Positions 1-10,526 of a stretch of DNA of 64,000 nucleotides are shown piece by piece. The first letter of the stretch is position 1; every line of letters begins with the position of its first letter. Both the position numbers and the translations under genes were made by a program. The notes under the pieces were generated by a model that saw only the letters and a program-made list of their open reading frames with translations, was not told where the DNA came from and searched no databases. The DNA is from Gammaproteobacteria bacterium (GTDB lineage Bacteria; Pseudomonadota; Gammaproteobacteria; Steroidobacterales; Woeseiaceae), in the NCBI GenBank assembly GCA_022600955.1, contig JAHZJK010000023.1, positions 80,914 through 144,913 on the forward strand. Direction: 5' to 3'.

Positions 1-1
1 G

Positions 2-1177
2 AGCGAGCAGATGCATGTCGTCGGTGTTACCGGAACCAACGGTAAAACGACAGTTGCATGGCTGATCTCGCAATGCTGGCAACAGCTGCAACATCGTTGT
101 GCCTATCTCGGCACGATCGGCTACGGGGTTGACGAGCTGGAACTTGCAGAGGGCATGACCACGCCTGCGGCAGTCGACTTGCAGGCACGGCTTACGGGTT
201 TTGTTGAGCAGGGCGCGACATATGCGGCGATGGAGGTTTCCTCACACGCATTGACACAACATCGTGTCGACGGCGTACGTTTTAGTGCGGCGTTGTTTAC
301 CAACCTGACGCACGACCACCTCGACTATCACGGCGATATGCAGTCTTACTTCGATGCCAAGTCGGAGTTATTCCTCAAGCATGGTCCGGCGACACGCATC
401 ATAAGTCTGGATACCGAATTCGGCGCGCAACTTGCAGAACGTTGTGGTGTTGACGCCGTGGCCGTTTCAACGCAGTTTGATCGTGTCGCAAATGGTCGTC
501 CGTACCTGTTTGTACGCTCAGTTGTCGAGACGCCGCGAGGATCGGACGTAACGTTCACCAGCTCATGGGGTGATGGTCGCTTTTCGCTCGCGCTGCCCGG
601 TGACTTCAATGTTGCCAATGCAGCCATCGTTCTGGCGTATTTGCTGACCCAGAATGTGCCGCTTGAGATGGCAAGTGATGTGCTGCAGCTGGTACAGGCT
701 CCACCTGGCCGCATGCAGCGGGTCGATGACTCCGGTGTTTATGTTGACTACGCGCATACACCGGACGCACTTGAGTCTGCTTTGCGAGCGCTGCGGCCGC
801 ATACGCGCGGCAAGCTGTGGTGTGTGTTCGGTTGCGGCGGCGACCGCGATATCGCGAAGCGTCCACAGATGGCATTGGTTGCCGAGCGCCTTGCTGATCA
901 CGTGATCGTGACCAATGACAACCCGCGCTCGGAACCACCTCAAGAAATCGTGGCGAACATCGTTGCAGGCTTTACCGAAGCCAGTTCGGCTGTCGTCATA
1001 GAGGACCGCGCAGCCGCAATCGCGTGGGCGATCGATCAGGCAAACGACTCAGACACCATTCTGGTGGCCGGCAAAGGTCATGAGGACTATCAGGAGATCG
1101 GCGCAGAGCGCTTGCCGTTTTCGGATCTTGCGGTCGCGACCGCTGCCTTGCAGGCGAGGGTTGTGCGCAATGACTGA
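2..1177 (+). CDS. murE: UDP-N-acetylmuramoyl-tripeptide synthetase MurE (5' part missing)
   Basis: Adds the third amino acid to UDP-MurNAc-L-Ala-D-Glu in the cytoplasm. The frame is already open at the first base and the visible 391 codons lack roughly the first 100 residues of a normal MurE, so the true start lies upstream of the window; the ATG at 11 sits just before the P-loop and is not a start. Visible motifs: ATP loop GVTGTNGKTT, EVSSHAL, NLTHDHLDYHGD, the Lys of YFDAKSELF (normally carbamylated), and DNPRSE near residue 305, which in this family selects meso-diaminopimelate rather than lysine. It overlaps murF by 8 bases, so the two are probably translationally coupled. Confidence 0.97.
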   Translation, partial: SEQMHVVGVTGTNGKTTVAWLISQCWQQLQHRCAYLGTIGYGVDELELAEGMTTPAAVDLQARLTGFVEQGATYAAMEVSSHALTQHRVDGVRFSAALFTNLTHDHLDYHGDMQSYFDAKSELFLKHGPATRIISLDTEFGAQLAERCGVDAVAVSTQFDRVANGRPYLFVRSVVETPRGSDVTFTSSWGDGRFSLALPGDFNVANAAIVLAYLLTQNVPLEMASDVLQLVQAPPGRMQRVDDSGVYVDYAHTPDALESALRALRPHTRGKLWCVFGCGGDRDIAKRPQMALVAERLADHVIVTNDNPRSEPPQEIVANIVAGFTEASSAVVIEDRAAAIAWAIDQANDSDTILVAGKGHEDYQEIGAERLPFSDLAVATAALQARVVRND

Positions 1178-2528
1178 CTCCCTCGCCGCGGCTGCAAACA
1201 ACATGAATGGTGAATTGCACGGCAATGATTGTGCGTTTGCCGGGATCAGTACGGATACTCGTTCGATCAGGTCGGGCGAATTGTTCTTCGCCTTGCAGGG
1301 TCCGAACTTTGACGGCCACGAGCACCTCGCGGCTGCGATACAGATGGATGCGGCAGGCGCCGTCGTGAGTCGGGCATGCGACGACGGCATCCCGCAGATA
1401 AGAGTCGAAGACACACGCTTGGCGCTTGGCCAGTTCGGCGCCGCCTGGCGTGCCAGCAAGGATGTAACCGTTGTCGGTGTGACGGGCAGCAACGGCAAGA
1501 CGACGCTCAAGGAAATGATCGCGGGCTGTCTTTCGACTCGTGCTGCGACCCTGGCGACTGAAGGCAATCTGAATAACGACATTGGCATGCCGCTGATGCT
1601 CGCCCGGATTGAAGACCAGCACGACTATGCGGTTATTGAGATGGGTGCCAATCATGCGGGTGAAATCGCGTATCTCGTGTCACTGGCCAGCCCGGATGTT
1701 GTTGTCATCACCAATGCAGGTGCCGCGCATCTGGAAGGTTTTGGATCGATAGAAGGCGTTGCGAAAGCGAAGGGTGAAATCCTGCAGAACGCCAGGCGCC
1801 CGGCAGTAGCTGTGCTGAATGCTGACGACGACTACTTCGACTACTGGTCGACGCTGGTTACCGACGTCCGGATGCTGAGCTTTGGTTTCGGCGCCGGCGC
1901 TGATGTCCGCGCAAGCAATATACGCGCGACCGCACATGGGTCGGAATTTGATTTGTCGATTGCCGGTGAAGAAAAAGCGGTTTCGCTGCCGCTTCCGGGA
2001 ATTCACAACGTTCGTAACGCTTGTGCAGCGGCTGCCGTTGCCACGGCACTTGAGATCGATGCTGATTACATCGCTGGGGCACTGCAAAAAATCGCGCCGG
2101 TAGAGGGACGAATTCGCCCGTTGCAAGGGATCAATGATTGCACTTTGTTTGACGATTCTTACAACGCGAATCCGTTATCTGTCGCTGCGGCGGCAGAATT
2201 CCTGGCGAGCCTGGAAGGTGACAGCTGGCTGGTCCTTGGTGACATGAAGGAACTCGGAGACGATGCAAAGGAATTGCATCGCGAGGTTGGGGCGTCAGCT
2301 CGGGCAAGCGGTATCAGTCGCTTGTTCGCGCTTGGCGACCTTTGCAAACACAGCGTCGCGGGATTTGGACCTGGCGCGTCGTGGTATTCCTCGCTGGATG
2401 ATTTGCTGCATGACGTGTTGCAGGCCAGCGAGTCAACCAATGTGTTGGTGAAGGGCTCTCGCTCCATGCACATGGAACGCGTCGTAGACGCTCTACGTGC
2501 GAGTGACCCTGTGAGGAAGGAGGCCTGA
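1170..2528 (+). CDS. murF: UDP-N-acetylmuramoyl-tripeptide--D-alanyl-D-alanine ligase MurF
   Basis: Last cytoplasmic Mur ligase; joins D-Ala-D-Ala to the UDP-MurNAc-tripeptide. 452 residues, the usual length. The ATG at 1170 lies inside the end of murE (8-base overlap); longer in-frame extensions into murE are not credible. ATP-binding loop [13 protein letters not shown] around residues 103-115, the Mur-ligase central motif [10 protein letters not shown], and the C-terminal DSYNANPLS segment are all present. It is followed by mraY after one base, in the standard dcw order. Confidence 0.97.
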   Translation: MTDSLAAAANNMNGELHGNDCAFAGISTDTRSIRSGELFFALQGPNFDGHEHLAAAIQMDAAGAVVSRACDDGIPQIRVEDTRLALGQFGAAWRASKDVTVVGVTGSNGKTTLKEMIAGCLSTRAATLATEGNLNNDIGMPLMLARIEDQHDYAVIEMGANHAGEIAYLVSLASPDVVVITNAGAAHLEGFGSIEGVAKAKGEILQNARRPAVAVLNADDDYFDYWSTLVTDVRMLSFGFGAGADVRASNIRATAHGSEFDLSIAGEEKAVSLPLPGIHNVRNACAAAAVATALEIDADYIAGALQKIAPVEGRIRPLQGINDCTLFDDSYNANPLSVAAAAEFLASLEGDSWLVLGDMKELGDDAKELHREVGASARASGISRLFALGDLCKHSVAGFGPGASWYSSLDDLLHDVLQASESTNVLVKGSRSMHMERVVDALRASDPVRKEA

Positions 2529-2529
2529 C

Positions 2530-3612
2530 ATGCTGCTTTATCTCACCAACTACCTCGCGCAGTATGAATCCGGTTTTAACGTATTCAATTACCTGACGAT
2601 GCGCGCCATTCTTGGTGCTCTGACGGCACTGGTATTCTCGTTCGTCGTTGGCCCGCGCATGATTAAACGGCTGAGCGTGAATCAGCTGGGTCAGCCGGTT
2701 CGAGAAGATGGTCCGGAGACGCACTTGCTCAAGGCGGGCACGCCGACCATGGGCGGTGCGTTGATACTCACGGCTATTTCGGTAGCAACCGTACTGTGGG
2801 CTGACCTTGAGAACCATTACGTCTGGATAGTGTTGTTCGTCACTCTGTCTTTCGGTGTTATCGGCTATGTCGATGACTACAAAAAACTCGTATTGCAGGA
2901 CCCCGCCGGTATCTCGGCGAAGCAAAAACTCTTCTGGCAGTCTAGTGCGGCAATTATTGCCGCCATTGCTCTGTACGTTACGGCGACCAGTGAGGTTCAG
3001 ACCTCTCTTTTGATTCCGTATTTCAAGGATCTGTCGATCCCGCTTGGCATGTTTCAGGTCGTCGTGACGTACTTTTTTATTGTTGGCTTCAGCAATGCTG
3101 TGAACCTCACTGATGGCCTTGACGGGCTCGCGATCATGCCGACAGTTCTGGTCGGCGGGGCACTGGGACTATTCGCGTATGTGACTGGTAACGTAAATTT
3201 TTCAGGTTACCTCGGTATCCCTTACGTCGCGGGCACAGGCGAAATCATGGTGTTTTGCGCGGCACTCGCCGGTGCGGGGCTTGGCTTTCTGTGGTTCAAC
3301 ACATACCCGGCGCAAGTATTCATGGGCGACATTGGTGCGCTGGCGCTCGGTGCGGCTCTCGGAGTCGTGGCAGTTGTTGTGCGCCAGGAAATTGTGCTCG
3401 CGATCATGGGTGGCGTATTCGTCATGGAAACGCTGTCGGTCATTATCCAGGTCGCATCATTCAAGCTGACGGGCAAGCGCGTGTTTCGCATGGCGCCAAT
3501 CCACCACCACTTCGAACTGAAAGGTTGGGCGGAGCCGAAAGTGATCGTTCGGTTCTGGATTATTACGGTCATCCTTGTGCTGATCGGCTTGGCGAGTCTG
3601 AAGATCCGATGA
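2530..3612 (+). CDS. mraY: Phospho-N-acetylmuramoyl-pentapeptide transferase MraY
   Basis: Integral membrane enzyme that moves phospho-MurNAc-pentapeptide onto undecaprenyl phosphate to make lipid I. 360 residues, identical in length to the E. coli enzyme, with about ten hydrophobic segments. Catalytic motifs are visible: VDDYKKL near residue 115, [10 protein letters not shown] near 191, [10 protein letters not shown], and the HHHFELKGW loop near 324. The stop overlaps the murD start (ATGA), which supports coupled translation. Confidence 0.98.
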   Translation: MLLYLTNYLAQYESGFNVFNYLTMRAILGALTALVFSFVVGPRMIKRLSVNQLGQPVREDGPETHLLKAGTPTMGGALILTAISVATVLWADLENHYVWIVLFVTLSFGVIGYVDDYKKLVLQDPAGISAKQKLFWQSSAAIIAAIALYVTATSEVQTSLLIPYFKDLSIPLGMFQVVVTYFFIVGFSNAVNLTDGLDGLAIMPTVLVGGALGLFAYVTGNVNFSGYLGIPYVAGTGEIMVFCAALAGAGLGFLWFNTYPAQVFMGDIGALALGAALGVVAVVVRQEIVLAIMGGVFVMETLSVIIQVASFKLTGKRVFRMAPIHHHFELKGWAEPKVIVRFWIITVILVLIGLASLKIR

Positions 3613-4940
3613 GCAAAGCGACTACTCAAAAAGATCTCGTCGTTGGCCTTGGTGCGACAGGGCTGTCAATTGCGCGCTATCTGCAGCGCAATGACAGCAA
3701 CGCAATATTTTTTGATAGTCGTGAAACTCCGCCAGGCGCCGATGAACTGCAGGCGCTGTTGCCAGATAGCGAGTTACTGCCCGGCGATGCGAAGCTGCCG
3801 AACAGCGTGGAGCGCGTGATCGCGTCGCCCGGTGTTCCGGATAGCCAGCCAATACTCAGGCAAGCGCTGGACAAGAAGCTCGAAATTGTTTCCGACATCG
3901 AATTATTTGCCGATGAGGCTCAAGCGCCGTTTGTCGCGATTACCGGTTCTAACGGTAAGAGTACGGTGACGACACTGCTGTACCACATGTGTATTGCAGA
4001 TCAACGTGAAGCTCTTGCAGGCGGCAATCTTGGAGAGCCGGCACTCGACCTTCTCGACCGTAGTAAGCCTGACGTTTACGTTCTCGAACTGTCGAGTTTT
4101 CAATTGCATCGGACGCAGCACTTGCCGGCAATGGTTGCGGTTCTTCTGAATGTCTCACCAGACCATCTTGACTGGCACACCGATGAAGACGAATACCGGC
4201 ACGCCAAGTACCGCGTATTCCGCGAGGCAGATGCGGCCGTCGTGAATCGTGCCGACGAAACAGCGGCGGAATATGCCAGCCATTGCGATCGCATTGTCAG
4301 CTTCGGTCTCGATCTGCCCGAGGACGGCCAGTACGGAATTCGAGTTGATGACAGTAAACGCTATCTGGCACGCGGTGAGACGCTGCTGCTGGCAATCGAC
4401 GAGCTGTCGATGTATGGCGTACACAATCAGCTGAACGCATTAGCCGCGCTCGCGGCCGGAGATCTGCTGGGCCTTGATATGACTGCGATGTTGCAGGTTC
4501 TGGCAGAATTTCCCGGGCTTCCACATCGCATGCAGTTTGTTGCTCGTATTGCAGCGGTCGACTACATCAATGATTCAAAGGCGACCAATGTAGCCGCGGC
4601 CGTGGCCTCAATAGCCTCAGTTGACACGATGCTGGTTCTTGTCGCGGGTGGTGATGGCAAGGGCGGAGACTTCGGTGAGCTCGCGAACGCGCTCGAAGAC
4701 AAACTGCGCGGTGCCGTACTTATAGGCAAGGATGCGGAAGAAATCGCACATGCACTGGACACAGTAATGCCAGTCCATTTCGCCGAGAACATGACGGCGG
4801 CTGTTGGTATGGCGGCTAATTGCGCTGAGTCAGAAGATACAGTCTTGCTCGCACCCGCATGCGCAAGCCTCGATCAGTACGACAACTACATGGCGCGTGG
4901 TGAAGCGTTTTGCATGGCAGTGGAGGCATTGAAACGATGA
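3609..4940 (+). CDS. murD: UDP-N-acetylmuramoylalanine--D-glutamate ligase MurD
   Basis: Adds D-glutamate to UDP-MurNAc-L-Ala. The frame is open far upstream inside mraY, but the product from the ATG at 3609 (443 residues) begins with the Rossmann-like segment [16 protein letters not shown] typical of MurD N-termini, so that start is chosen. Mur-ligase motifs: TGSNGKST near residue 112, [18 protein letters not shown] and NDSKATN. The 4-base overlaps with mraY before and ftsW after keep it in the same operon. Confidence 0.97.
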   Translation: MSKATTQKDLVVGLGATGLSIARYLQRNDSNAIFFDSRETPPGADELQALLPDSELLPGDAKLPNSVERVIASPGVPDSQPILRQALDKKLEIVSDIELFADEAQAPFVAITGSNGKSTVTTLLYHMCIADQREALAGGNLGEPALDLLDRSKPDVYVLELSSFQLHRTQHLPAMVAVLLNVSPDHLDWHTDEDEYRHAKYRVFREADAAVVNRADETAAEYASHCDRIVSFGLDLPEDGQYGIRVDDSKRYLARGETLLLAIDELSMYGVHNQLNALAALAAGDLLGLDMTAMLQVLAEFPGLPHRMQFVARIAAVDYINDSKATNVAAAVASIASVDTMLVLVAGGDGKGGDFGELANALEDKLRGAVLIGKDAEEIAHALDTVMPVHFAENMTAAVGMAANCAESEDTVLLAPACASLDQYDNYMARGEAFCMAVEALKR

Positions 4941-6130
4941 CTGCACGCAACGTAACAATGCCATTCCCGGCACGCATGCGAACTGAATTGCAGATCGACC
5001 CGGTGCTATTAACCCTGGTTCTGGCTTTGCTGCTTGGCGGCTTTGTCATTCTCGCATCCGCATCGATATCGGTGTCTGATAACCTGACAGGCAACCCGTT
5101 CCACTATGTGCAGCGCCAATTGCTCGCGGCGGCAATCGGCACGGTCGCTGGTTTCGTTTGCCTGTTTATTCCAATGCAGGTCTGGCGAAGCCTGGGGCCG
5201 GTGATGCTGCTGCTTGGCATTGTGTTGTTGGCTGTCGTGCTACTGCCCGGCGTCGGTCATACAGTTAATGGCAGCACCCGCTGGGTACGTCTTGGTGTCA
5301 TGAACCTGCAGGTATCCGAGCCGGCGCGGCTCTGTTTCTTGTTATACCTCGCGGGTTATCTTGTTCGACGTAACAAAACCCTGCGCGAAGAATTTACAGG
5401 CTTCCTGCGACCGATGATCGTGCTGAGTGTCGCCTGCGTACTGCTGCTCGCCGAGCCGGACTTTGGCGCTGCTGTGGTCCTGTTGTCGACGGCAATGGCA
5501 ATGATGTTCGTCGCTGGCGCACGCATTCGTGATTTCCTGCTGTTCTTCTTGCTGGCTGTCGTGGCAATGGCAGCGCTGGCTGTGGCGTCTCCGTATCGGA
5601 TGCAGCGCCTGACGGGTTTCCTTGATCCGTGGGCGGACCCGTTTAACTCGGGGTTTCAGTTGACCCAGTCACTGATCGCTATTGGCCGTGGAGAATGGCT
5701 CGGCGTCGGTTTGGGCGAGAGTGTGCAAAAACTTTTCTACCTTCCGGAAGCGCACACGGATTTCGTATTCGCGGTGTACGCGGAGGAATTCGGGTTAATC
5801 GGTTCGCTGCTACTGATCGCACTGTTTCTCGCGTTGTTGTGGCGCATTTTCAAACTTGCGATGCGTGCTGCAGATGCCGAGCGCTTTTTCGAGGCATACG
5901 TTGCTATTGGTCTTGGTACCTGGCTCGGTATTCAGGCGTTCATCAATATTGGCGTGAACATGGGGCTGCTACCCACCAAAGGTCTTACGTTGCCGCTGAT
6001 CAGCTACGGTCGCAGCAGCCTGATTATCACGATGATCTGTATATCGCTGCTGCTGCGAATTCATCATGAGCTGGCCGTTGATGCGAAGCCCATCAATCGC
6101 AAGCGCAAGCCGCGCAGGAGCAAGGCATGA
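4937..6130 (+). CDS. ftsW: Peptidoglycan glycosyltransferase FtsW
   Basis: SEDS-family polymerase of septal peptidoglycan, working with the division transpeptidase FtsI. From the ATG overlapping the murD stop (ATGA) it encodes 397 residues with about ten membrane segments; an ATG at 4910 would add residues inside murD and is not preferred. Typical features are GSTRWVRLG, the long extracytoplasmic loop with LTGFLDPWADP and GFQLTQSLIAIGRGEW, and C-terminal LPLISYGRSSL. The segment HTDFVFAVYAEEFGLIG is a SEDS signature. Confidence 0.96.
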   Translation: MTARNVTMPFPARMRTELQIDPVLLTLVLALLLGGFVILASASISVSDNLTGNPFHYVQRQLLAAAIGTVAGFVCLFIPMQVWRSLGPVMLLLGIVLLAVVLLPGVGHTVNGSTRWVRLGVMNLQVSEPARLCFLLYLAGYLVRRNKTLREEFTGFLRPMIVLSVACVLLLAEPDFGAAVVLLSTAMAMMFVAGARIRDFLLFFLLAVVAMAALAVASPYRMQRLTGFLDPWADPFNSGFQLTQSLIAIGRGEWLGVGLGESVQKLFYLPEAHTDFVFAVYAEEFGLIGSLLLIALFLALLWRIFKLAMRAADAERFFEAYVAIGLGTWLGIQAFINIGVNMGLLPTKGLTLPLISYGRSSLIITMICISLLLRIHHELAVDAKPINRKRKPRRSKA

Positions 6131-7215
6131 GTGCGCGGCCGATTCTTGTTATGGCAGGTGGCACGGGTGGGCACGTCTATCCGGCATTGGCGGTGGCGCG
6201 TGCGTTGCAGGCCCATTCGCGCGACGTCGTATGGCTCGGCACTCATCGCGGCCTCGAGTCTCGCGTGATTCCTGAGGCAGGCATCGATATGGAATGGATC
6301 AGTGTTCAGGGGCTTCGCCGCAGGGGGCTGCTGGCTTTACTGATTGCACCGCTACAAATTGGCTGGGCGCTGATACAAGCGCTTGGCGTTATCTTCCGTC
6401 GTCGTCCTGCCGCTGTGCTCGGCATGGGTGGATTCGCGAGTGGTCCTGGTGGTGTCGCCGCCTGGTTAACTCGTCGTCCGCTTGTGATTCATGAGCAGAA
6501 TGCGGCTGCAGGGCTGACAAATCGTCTTCTGGCGCGTCTTGCCCGGGTTGTGCTGCAAGCCTTCCCGGGCAGTTTTTCTTCTAACGTCGAGGTGGAAACC
6601 GTCGGCAATCCGGTGCGCGAGGAAATTGCCGCGATAGTGCCTCCCGGAGAACGCTACACAAATCGTCAGGGTCCGCTACGCCTGCTCGTGCTGGGTGGCA
6701 GCCAGGGCGCACTGGCGCTGAATCGCACTGTGCCCGCCGCACTGGCTGAGCTCGATGCTGACGTGCGACCGATAGTTAAACACCAGTGCGGTGAACGCAC
6801 ACTGGACATCGCAAAATCATCCTACGTTGAGCACGGCGTCGATGTAGAGCTGGTGTCCTATATCGAAGACATGGCATCGGTGTATGCATGGGCTGACCTC
6901 GTCGTATGCCGCGCCGGTGCGCTGACGGTTGCTGAACTGTGTGCAGCTGGCGTACCTGCGCTGTTCGTACCCTACCCGGCAGCGGTCGACGACCATCAGA
7001 CCGCCAACGCGGGACCAATGGCTGCGGCGGGCGCGGCACAGATTATTCAGGAGTCGGAACTGACGCCGACGATGCTTGCCGGCTTGTTGCGTGACTGGTT
7101 GCAATCACGCGCCGAATTGGCACGCCGCGCGGAGCTGGCACGGTCCCTTGCACGACCGGACGCGCTGTCACGCATAACCGAGCTGTGTCTTGAGCAAGCG
7201 GGAGCAACGTCATGA
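6127..7215 (+). CDS. murG: UDP-N-acetylglucosamine--lipid I transferase MurG
   Basis: Peripheral inner-membrane GT28 glycosyltransferase that converts lipid I to lipid II. 362 residues. The N-terminal glycine loop GGTGGHVYPALAVA starts at residue 11; GMGGFASGPGG and HEQNAAAGLTN follow, and the C-terminal domain has GGSQGALALN and CRAGALTVAEL for UDP-GlcNAc binding. It overlaps ftsW and murC by 4 bases each. Confidence 0.97.
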   Translation: MSARPILVMAGGTGGHVYPALAVARALQAHSRDVVWLGTHRGLESRVIPEAGIDMEWISVQGLRRRGLLALLIAPLQIGWALIQALGVIFRRRPAAVLGMGGFASGPGGVAAWLTRRPLVIHEQNAAAGLTNRLLARLARVVLQAFPGSFSSNVEVETVGNPVREEIAAIVPPGERYTNRQGPLRLLVLGGSQGALALNRTVPAALAELDADVRPIVKHQCGERTLDIAKSSYVEHGVDVELVSYIEDMASVYAWADLVVCRAGALTVAELCAAGVPALFVPYPAAVDDHQTANAGPMAAAGAAQIIQESELTPTMLAGLLRDWLQSRAELARRAELARSLARPDALSRITELCLEQAGATS

Positions 7216-8636
7216 TCAGTCGCATGCGCCGCATTCATTGCGTGCACTTCGTCGGTATCGGCGGCTCCGGCATGTCTGGTATTGCGGAGGTAATGCTAAG
7301 TCTCGGCTATGCCGTGCAAGGCTCCGACCTGAAAAAGAACAAGCAAACAAAGCGCCTTGAGAAACAGGGCGCTACCGTATTCATCGGCCACGCTTCAGAT
7401 CACATTCGCGATGCAGATGCTGTTGTTGTCTCCAGCGCGGTCGATGAAACCAATCCCGAAGTTGCCGCCGCACGAGAGCAACTCATGCCCGTTGTGAGTC
7501 GTGCAGAAATGCTCGCTGAGCTTATGCGGTTTCGATACTCCATTGCTGTCGCGGGTACACATGGCAAAACCACCACTACCAGCCTGGTGGCCAGTGTTCT
7601 TGCAGAAGGAGGGCTTGATCCAACGTTTGTTATTGGCGGGCGCTTGAAGAGCGCTGATGCCAATGCGCGCCTTGGTCAGGGTGACTACCTGGTTGCTGAG
7701 GCTGATGAGAGTGATGCGTCGTTCGTGCATCTGAAACCGATGCTCGCGGTGGTCACCAATATCGACGCTGATCACATGTCGACGTACGACGGCGATATCG
7801 AAAAACTGAAGGGTGGATTCATAGAGTTTCTGCACAACCTGCCATTCTACGGACTGGCCGTTGTCTGTACCGATGACGCGGGCGTCAACTCTGTGCTCGG
7901 CGAAATTGGCCGCTCGGTAACCACGTACGGCACTAACGATGAAGCGGACGTACGGGCTGTCAATATCGAGTTTTCGGAGGCCAGAACGGAATTCGATGTC
8001 GTTCGTACTGGCAGCGATGAAACTCTGCATGTGACGTTGCAATTACCGGGCATGCATAACGTTCGCAATGCGCTGGCGGCCATCGCGGTGGCCGATGAAG
8101 TACAGATCGGAGCTCAGTCAGTCGTCAAAGCGCTGCAGGAATTCGAAGGCATAGATCGCCGCTTCCAAAAGATGGGCGAAGTCCAGACTGCGACTGGTTC
8201 GGTATTACTGGTTGATGACTACGGCCATCACCCGACGGAAATCGCGGCGACATTGTCGGCAGCAAAAAGTGGCTGGCCGGAAAAACGAATCGTACTGGTG
8301 TTTCAACCACATCGCTACTCGCGTACGCGTGACCTTATGGACGATTTCGCAAGCGTCCTGTCTGACGCGGACGTACTCGTGCTGCTCGATGTCTACGCGG
8401 CAGGTGAGGAGCCGATTGCAGGCGCTGATGGTCGGGCAATGGCTCGAGCGGTCCGCTCTCGTGGCGCTGTTGAGCCGGTGTTTGTTGAGTCGCTCGACGA
8501 ATTACAGCCAGTTCTGCAGGATTTGCTGGCCGACGGCGACCTGGTATTGACGATGGGCGCGGGCGACATCGGTGCCTATGCGGCTGAACTGCCGCAACTG
8601 TTGAGCAGCAGTCCGCCGCTCAAGGTGCACTCATGA
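7212..8636 (+). CDS. murC: UDP-N-acetylmuramate--L-alanine ligase MurC
   Basis: First Mur ligase; joins L-Ala to UDP-MurNAc. 474 residues. N-terminal nucleotide-sugar loop GIGGSGMSGIAEV from residue 15, ATP loop GTHGKTTTTSLV near residue 115, EADESDASF, and the C-terminal YGHHPTEIAATL motif diagnostic of MurC. It lies in the coupled run, overlapping murG and murB by 4 bases each. Confidence 0.98.
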   Translation: MISRMRRIHCVHFVGIGGSGMSGIAEVMLSLGYAVQGSDLKKNKQTKRLEKQGATVFIGHASDHIRDADAVVVSSAVDETNPEVAAAREQLMPVVSRAEMLAELMRFRYSIAVAGTHGKTTTTSLVASVLAEGGLDPTFVIGGRLKSADANARLGQGDYLVAEADESDASFVHLKPMLAVVTNIDADHMSTYDGDIEKLKGGFIEFLHNLPFYGLAVVCTDDAGVNSVLGEIGRSVTTYGTNDEADVRAVNIEFSEARTEFDVVRTGSDETLHVTLQLPGMHNVRNALAAIAVADEVQIGAQSVVKALQEFEGIDRRFQKMGEVQTATGSVLLVDDYGHHPTEIAATLSAAKSGWPEKRIVLVFQPHRYSRTRDLMDDFASVLSDADVLVLLDVYAAGEEPIAGADGRAMARAVRSRGAVEPVFVESLDELQPVLQDLLADGDLVLTMGAGDIGAYAAELPQLLSSSPPLKVHS

Positions 8637-9535
8637 TGGCTGCCCCGAGAGCGCCTGGCGTGCACGGCGAACTGCGCTACGACGAGCCGATGAGCCGCCA
8701 CACATCGTGGCAGGCAGGCGGCTCGGCAGACGTATTCTTCATGCCGGCGAGCATCGAAGATCTGGCTGCGTTCCTTGCCAGCCTCGATGCTGACAGCCCT
8801 GTCTTCTGGCACGGCGTTGGCAGCAATTTATTGGTGCGCGACGGTGGTATACGCGGCGTTGTCATATCGGCCACGAAAATGCTGCGAGAACTTGAGCGAG
8901 TCGAGGAACTGTCGGTGCGCGCCGGTGCGGGTTTACCGTGCACACAGCTATCGCGGCAATGCATCCGTTGGGGCCTGGGTCCTTCCGAGTTCTTCGCCGG
9001 GATTCCAGGCACGGTTGGTGGTGCGCTGGCGATGAATGCCGGAGCGCACGGCGGGGAAACCTGGGAGCGGGTTGCTGCGGTTCGGACGATTAATCGCGAA
9101 GGGCTTGTTCAAGACCGTACGCCGGCCGACTACGAAGTTGCCTATCGCAGCGTGCAGGGTCCGACTGACGAGTGGTTTCTGGAAGCAACATTCGAATTCG
9201 ACGCAGATGTTACGCCGAGCATGGAAACGATGAAGGCCATGCTTGAGCGTCGCAAGAGGACACAACCGCTCGGCCTGCCGAGTTGCGGCTCTGTGTTTCG
9301 CAACCCGCCCGGCGATCACTCAGCCAGACTGATCGAGGCGGCCGGTTTAAAGGGCTTCCGTATTGGTGGGGCCGAAGTGTCTGACAAACACGCGAATTTC
9401 ATAATCAATCGTGACAAAGCAAGTGCTGCGGATATCGAAGCGCTAATCGCACACGTACAAAAGACGGTTGCCAAAGAACACGGTGTGAAGCTGGTACATG
9501 AAGTACGCATGGTCGGGGAGGCAAGTCATGACTGA
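8633..9535 (+). CDS. murB: UDP-N-acetylenolpyruvoylglucosamine reductase MurB, short (type II-like) form
   Basis: FAD/NADPH enzyme that reduces UDP-GlcNAc-enolpyruvate to UDP-MurNAc. 300 residues, clearly shorter than the roughly 340-residue enteric type I enzyme, so it resembles the compact type II form. FAD-binding motifs: HTSWQAGGSADVF, GVGSNLLVRDGG and GIPGTVGGALAMNAGAHGGE. The catalytic serine lies in CGSVFRNP near residue 220 and the conserved Glu in the C-terminal HEVRMVG. The ATG at 8633 overlaps the murC stop; a second ATG directly follows and cannot be excluded. Confidence 0.96.
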   Translation: MMAAPRAPGVHGELRYDEPMSRHTSWQAGGSADVFFMPASIEDLAAFLASLDADSPVFWHGVGSNLLVRDGGIRGVVISATKMLRELERVEELSVRAGAGLPCTQLSRQCIRWGLGPSEFFAGIPGTVGGALAMNAGAHGGETWERVAAVRTINREGLVQDRTPADYEVAYRSVQGPTDEWFLEATFEFDADVTPSMETMKAMLERRKRTQPLGLPSCGSVFRNPPGDHSARLIEAAGLKGFRIGGAEVSDKHANFIINRDKASAADIEALIAHVQKTVAKEHGVKLVHEVRMVGEASHD

Positions 9536-10526
9536 TTTAGCCACCCGCGACCAGCGCCACGTGATCGTTGATGCCTCTGAGTTCGGCCGTGTTGCAGTGA
9601 TGCTTGGCGGCGACTCCAGCGAGCGTGAAGTGTCGCTCGATAGCGGCTCCGCGGTGCTGTTTGCGCTGAAGTCAAAGGGGATTGATGCGCACGGCTGGGA
9701 CCCGGCAGAGAAGTCGATGGTCGAGTTTGCCAATGCGGGCTTCGATCGGGTCTGGATCGCGTTGCACGGTCCGGGCGGTGAGGACGGAGCACTGCAAGGC
9801 ACTTTGCAGTGGCTGAAGGTTCCGTACACCGGCAGCGGCGTCATGGCATCAGCGATCGCTATGGACAAAGTGCGCAGCAAGCATCTGTTCCGCGCAGCTG
9901 GCATTCCGACACCTGAATACGCGGTTGTTACGACTACCGCGGAAGCATCTATTGCAGCCGAGAAACTGGGTTTCCCGCTTATCGTGAAGCCGTCCGGTCA
10001 GGGTTCGAGCGTCGGTATGTCGAAAGTTTTTGAACGTGCTGAACTGGATAAAGCTATCGATGTCGCGCTGCAATACGGCGATAACGCGTTGCTTGAGTGC
10101 TGCGTTGACGGCGGCGAATTTACCGTGTCTGTCTTGCAGGGCCGCGCATTGCCCAGCATTCGTATCGAAACGCCGCGAGTCTTCTACGACTATCGCGCCA
10201 AGTATGAGTCCGAGCGGACTGCGTACGTGTGCCCCGGCACCAGCAGCGATGCAGAAGAATCCTTATACGCCGAGCTGGCTGTGGCCGCTTTTAACGAGTT
10301 GGGATGCAGCGGCTGGGGTCGCGTCGACTTCATGACCGGTTCTGATGGGCAACCTTTGGTGCTGGAGGCGAATACCGTTCCCGGTATGACCAGCCATAGC
10401 CTTGTTCCAATGGCGGCGAAAAAGGACGGCATGGATTTCGAAGAATTGTGCTGGCGAATTCTGGAAACCAGCTTCGCCTGGGACACGGAAACCGTTGCTC
10501 TGGAGGTTGCAGCCAATGGCACGTAA
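9528..10526 (+). CDS. ddl: D-alanine--D-alanine ligase Ddl
   Basis: ATP-grasp enzyme making the D-Ala-D-Ala dipeptide used by MurF. 332 residues from the ATG at 9528, which overlaps murB by 8 bases; the in-frame ATG at 9498 would lie deeper in murB. Motifs: VAVMLGGDSSEREVSL, LHGPGGEDGALQG, VKPSGQGSSVGMSKV, and LEANTVPGMTSHSLVP for the metal and D-Ala sites. About 20 extra residues precede the first strand. It overlaps ftsQ by 11 bases. Confidence 0.96.
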   Translation: MTDLATRDQRHVIVDASEFGRVAVMLGGDSSEREVSLDSGSAVLFALKSKGIDAHGWDPAEKSMVEFANAGFDRVWIALHGPGGEDGALQGTLQWLKVPYTGSGVMASAIAMDKVRSKHLFRAAGIPTPEYAVVTTTAEASIAAEKLGFPLIVKPSGQGSSVGMSKVFERAELDKAIDVALQYGDNALLECCVDGGEFTVSVLQGRALPSIRIETPRVFYDYRAKYESERTAYVCPGTSSDAEESLYAELAVAAFNELGCSGWGRVDFMTGSDGQPLVLEANTVPGMTSHSLVPMAAKKDGMDFEELCWRILETSFAWDTETVALEVAANGT